From Nematostella vectensis (Eukaryota > Cnidaria > Anthozoa > Actiniaria > Edwardsiidae), in contig NC_064041.1 of assembly GCF_932526225.1 (NCBI RefSeq), positions 10,462,813 to 10,522,812 of the forward strand: DNA of 60,000 bases. Reading direction: 5' to 3'. The translations under genes were made by a program, and so were the position numbers. Every line of letters begins with the position of its first letter. The first letter of the stretch is position 1. Below are positions 58,203 to 60,000 of the stretch, piece after piece. The notes beneath the pieces are model-generated. The model did no database searches. It saw nothing but the letters and a program-made list of their open reading frames with translations, and was not told the DNA's origin.

Positions 58203-60000
58203 GGGAATGAGTTCTTTGATAAAAATCCATCCCCGAAAGAACAAAGAAGGATTTTTTTATGCCTTTGCAGTATATCTACGGGACGTTTATTGTCAGATAT
58301 GGCTACGTACCAGAGTGATCTAGCTTATGCTTTATAGTTTTGTATACAAATAGCACGTCCGGCCTGCATTGTGTCTCGCGCCAATTCAAAAAGACTGGTT
58401 ATAAAAAAACATGCATTTTCAAAGAGCTTTCATACAGTCATTATTTGCGCGATTTCTCCAATTCTTTCAATTTTTTATGAATATGTTTATTGTGATACCA
58501 GGTTAAATACAAACCGATTGCGGAATAATTGAGGTTAATCGAAGGTAGAGCATCGTAGAATGTTTATTTCAAGGACCCTATCGGTTGCTCTGAGTTATAT
58601 TCCAGGATGATGCATCGGACCCAATAATTTAAATCGGTGGCCTCCTTTTGATTGTGTTGTCAGTTTTACCAACGCTCAGGTAATTTGGAAAAGTTTTGCC
58701 CCCACCCCTGCTGCAGGTGTGTGTCCTTCTTAAGGTAATTCCCTTGAAATAGTTCTACAACCCAGATTTTTTTAAAACTTGGCATAAACAATATTGAAGT
58801 TAAGGGCTTTCGAAAAATGTAATAAAAAAATAGGGGTATCGACCTCGTTTTCACAACAGAGGGGCGTAGAGATGACGCGTTTTTACTGATCGCGCAAGGA
58901 AAAATCCCAACTATTAGTTTTCAAAAAGAGTTCCTATAGTCTTTATAAAATTAAGTTCTGTTTGTCGAGCTGCCAAAATCCGATCTCCTAAACAATAACC
59001 CGTAGTAGCTAACGTTCGAAACAAATCACATTTTAAGAGATCGCACTAAAAGACATTGTTTTCGCCGCTATTCATACGGTAAAAAGCGCCATTTTGAAGT
59101 ATTTTTACGGCTTTTAAGAGAAATAACAAAACTTCTACAACCCAACTTTTTTTCTTCTTTCAGTATATCATTTTTCCGTATATATTTAACTTTTTGAGCA
59201 AAAAAAAAATGGGGGTAACCGACTTCGTTTTTCTGTCAAAGCAATTTAAAGTAAAAAAACGCGCGCCTTTTGCTGTGTTTTCTTGTAAAACTGTGGCGCG
59301 CGCGCACTTAATACCGGAAAATTCGAACAAACAGCGCGCGCCACTATGCGCAGAAGGGGTTCGCAGTGCAATTCAAGGGAATTACCTTAACACCTACATA
59401 CCTACTGCTGCTCATGTTCGTCGCAGACACATACCATAGTTAATATGAGGCGGCAATAGGGAATATAATACTATCCCGTTGCTAATTACACTTACCAGTA
59501 ATTTTTCTTTAGTCACATCAGTCTTCCCGGCGTCATCTGCGCGCTCCCTCGCCGCCTTTGCTTGACACAGGACCCCCATGGTCGGCCTGATGATATCACG
59601 GCACGGGCACTGCTCCTCGTGACACGAGCATCGCGTGGCTTCCTTCAACTTCGCGACGACGTTCAGGCCTCCTTCCTTCTTATCGTTTGTCTTAGCTGGA
59701 GCTTGGGGTACAGAAAAAGAGGGACTCTGCTGCGCGTTACCTTCTAGTCCCTTCACTTCTTCACCATTCTGAATAATGACCCCCATATTGAGGGCGCTGT
59801 TTGAAGGTGATTTATTGGGATTGTCGTCATCGCTGGCGGCGTGGCTGCATGCTAATTTGCTAGAGTTCTCTTTGCTCTCCTGATTTTGGTCGACGCATTT
59901 TCTTTGGACGCCTAGTGTTTTTGAAGTATGCTTTTCTAGCACTTCATTACTGAATGAGACAGTCTTTTTCACGCTGGAAATCACTTCCGGTGACAGGCAC
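57839..60000 (-). CDS. 5' exons of the unidentified minus-strand gene (truncated by the window)
   Basis: An exon from the window edge to 59496, donor GTAAGT, then an exon 57943-57839 (35 codons), donor GTAAGT; phase 0 at the join. The first exon is hydrophilic and opens with VKKTVSFSNEV, where KTVSF fits the RVxF motif for docking protein phosphatase 1. It also has a Cys-rich patch (CSCHEEQCPC) and a Lys/Asp-rich end. The second reads KQRLSRPSSAPIRRAQAERP then RSPPSPTRSRI, a basic Ser/Pro-rich stretch of a kind common in cytoskeletal or ciliary proteins. With the exons at 53430, 50089 and 35538-37877 the frame is continuous to a stop (543 nt from 57943). The family is not recognised, and the gene's start lies outside the window. 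Confidence 0.55.
57911..58130. repeat. Duplicated chimera of exon end and receptor fragment
   Basis: The order is: acceptor plus start of the minus-strand exon (57911-57949), an 86-bp copy of receptor TM4 sequence (57969-58054, source 55604-55689), a second copy of the exon start (58062-58100), and a second short receptor piece (58101-58130). Confidence 0.85.
58172..58201. repeat. 30-base G homopolymer
   Basis: An uninterrupted G run after TTTTCCGGGGT. It could form stacked G-quadruplexes and is prone to sequencing length error. Confidence 0.9.
58730..59390. mobile_element. piggyBac-type MITE with perfect 15-bp ends
   Basis: TTAA (58730-58733 and 59387-59390) flanks perfect inverted ends GGTAATTCCCTTGAA. 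The interior holds a diverged direct duplication (CTACAACCCA...T-rich...GGGGGTAACCGACTTCG-like) at about 58755 and 59135. It lies in the intron between the first two exons seen of the minus-strand gene. Confidence 0.82.

Overview
The window is eukaryotic and almost certainly from an invertebrate animal. It is AT-rich, has spliced genes with GT-AG introns, animal receptor and Death-fold proteins, many short inverted-repeat transposons and long minisatellites. The combination (Death-domain proteins, tandem family-B receptors with somatomedin-B domains, intronless rhodopsin-type receptors) looks most like an anthozoan cnidarian such as a sea anemone. That is inference; no species marker was seen. 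All exon models below were built by hand from splice sites, intron phase and protein similarity.

Left part (1-12 kb, + strand): a seven-exon gene (1142-11837), predicted 1024 aa. It has an N-terminal trypsin-like fold that lacks the expected catalytic residues, a 400-residue Gly/Thr/Ser/Asp repeat exon and three consecutive Death-like domains, one per exon. Every intron phase matches. Its introns hold several MITEs and a decayed hAT/ZMYM-like transposase. A 43-bp minisatellite follows the gene.

Middle part (13.6-30.3 kb, - strand): two head-to-tail paralogous eight-exon genes (13652-20221, 722 aa; 21154-30257, 727 aa). Each encodes a signal peptide, a somatomedin-B domain, a Cys-rich ectodomain and a Methuselah/secretin-like seven-helix receptor. 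Exon phases match throughout both models. One gene carries a 1.4-kb, 37-bp minisatellite in an intron; the other carries about 1 kb of GATAGT/GACAGT repeat in intron 1.

Right part (30-60 kb): mostly repeats, including two Mutator-like elements with exact 9-bp target duplications. A chain of small minus-strand exons from the window edge (about 60.0 kb) down to 35.5 kb is in phase from end to end and may be one gene for a basic, low-complexity protein with a PP1-docking motif. Two intronless + strand rhodopsin-family receptors (47362-48492 and 55216-56097) lie inside its presumed introns. The second receptor ends inside a MITE, and an 86-bp fragment of it has been copied beside a minus-strand exon. 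Tandem arrays (15, 64, 83 and about 103 bp) fill much of the remaining non-coding DNA.
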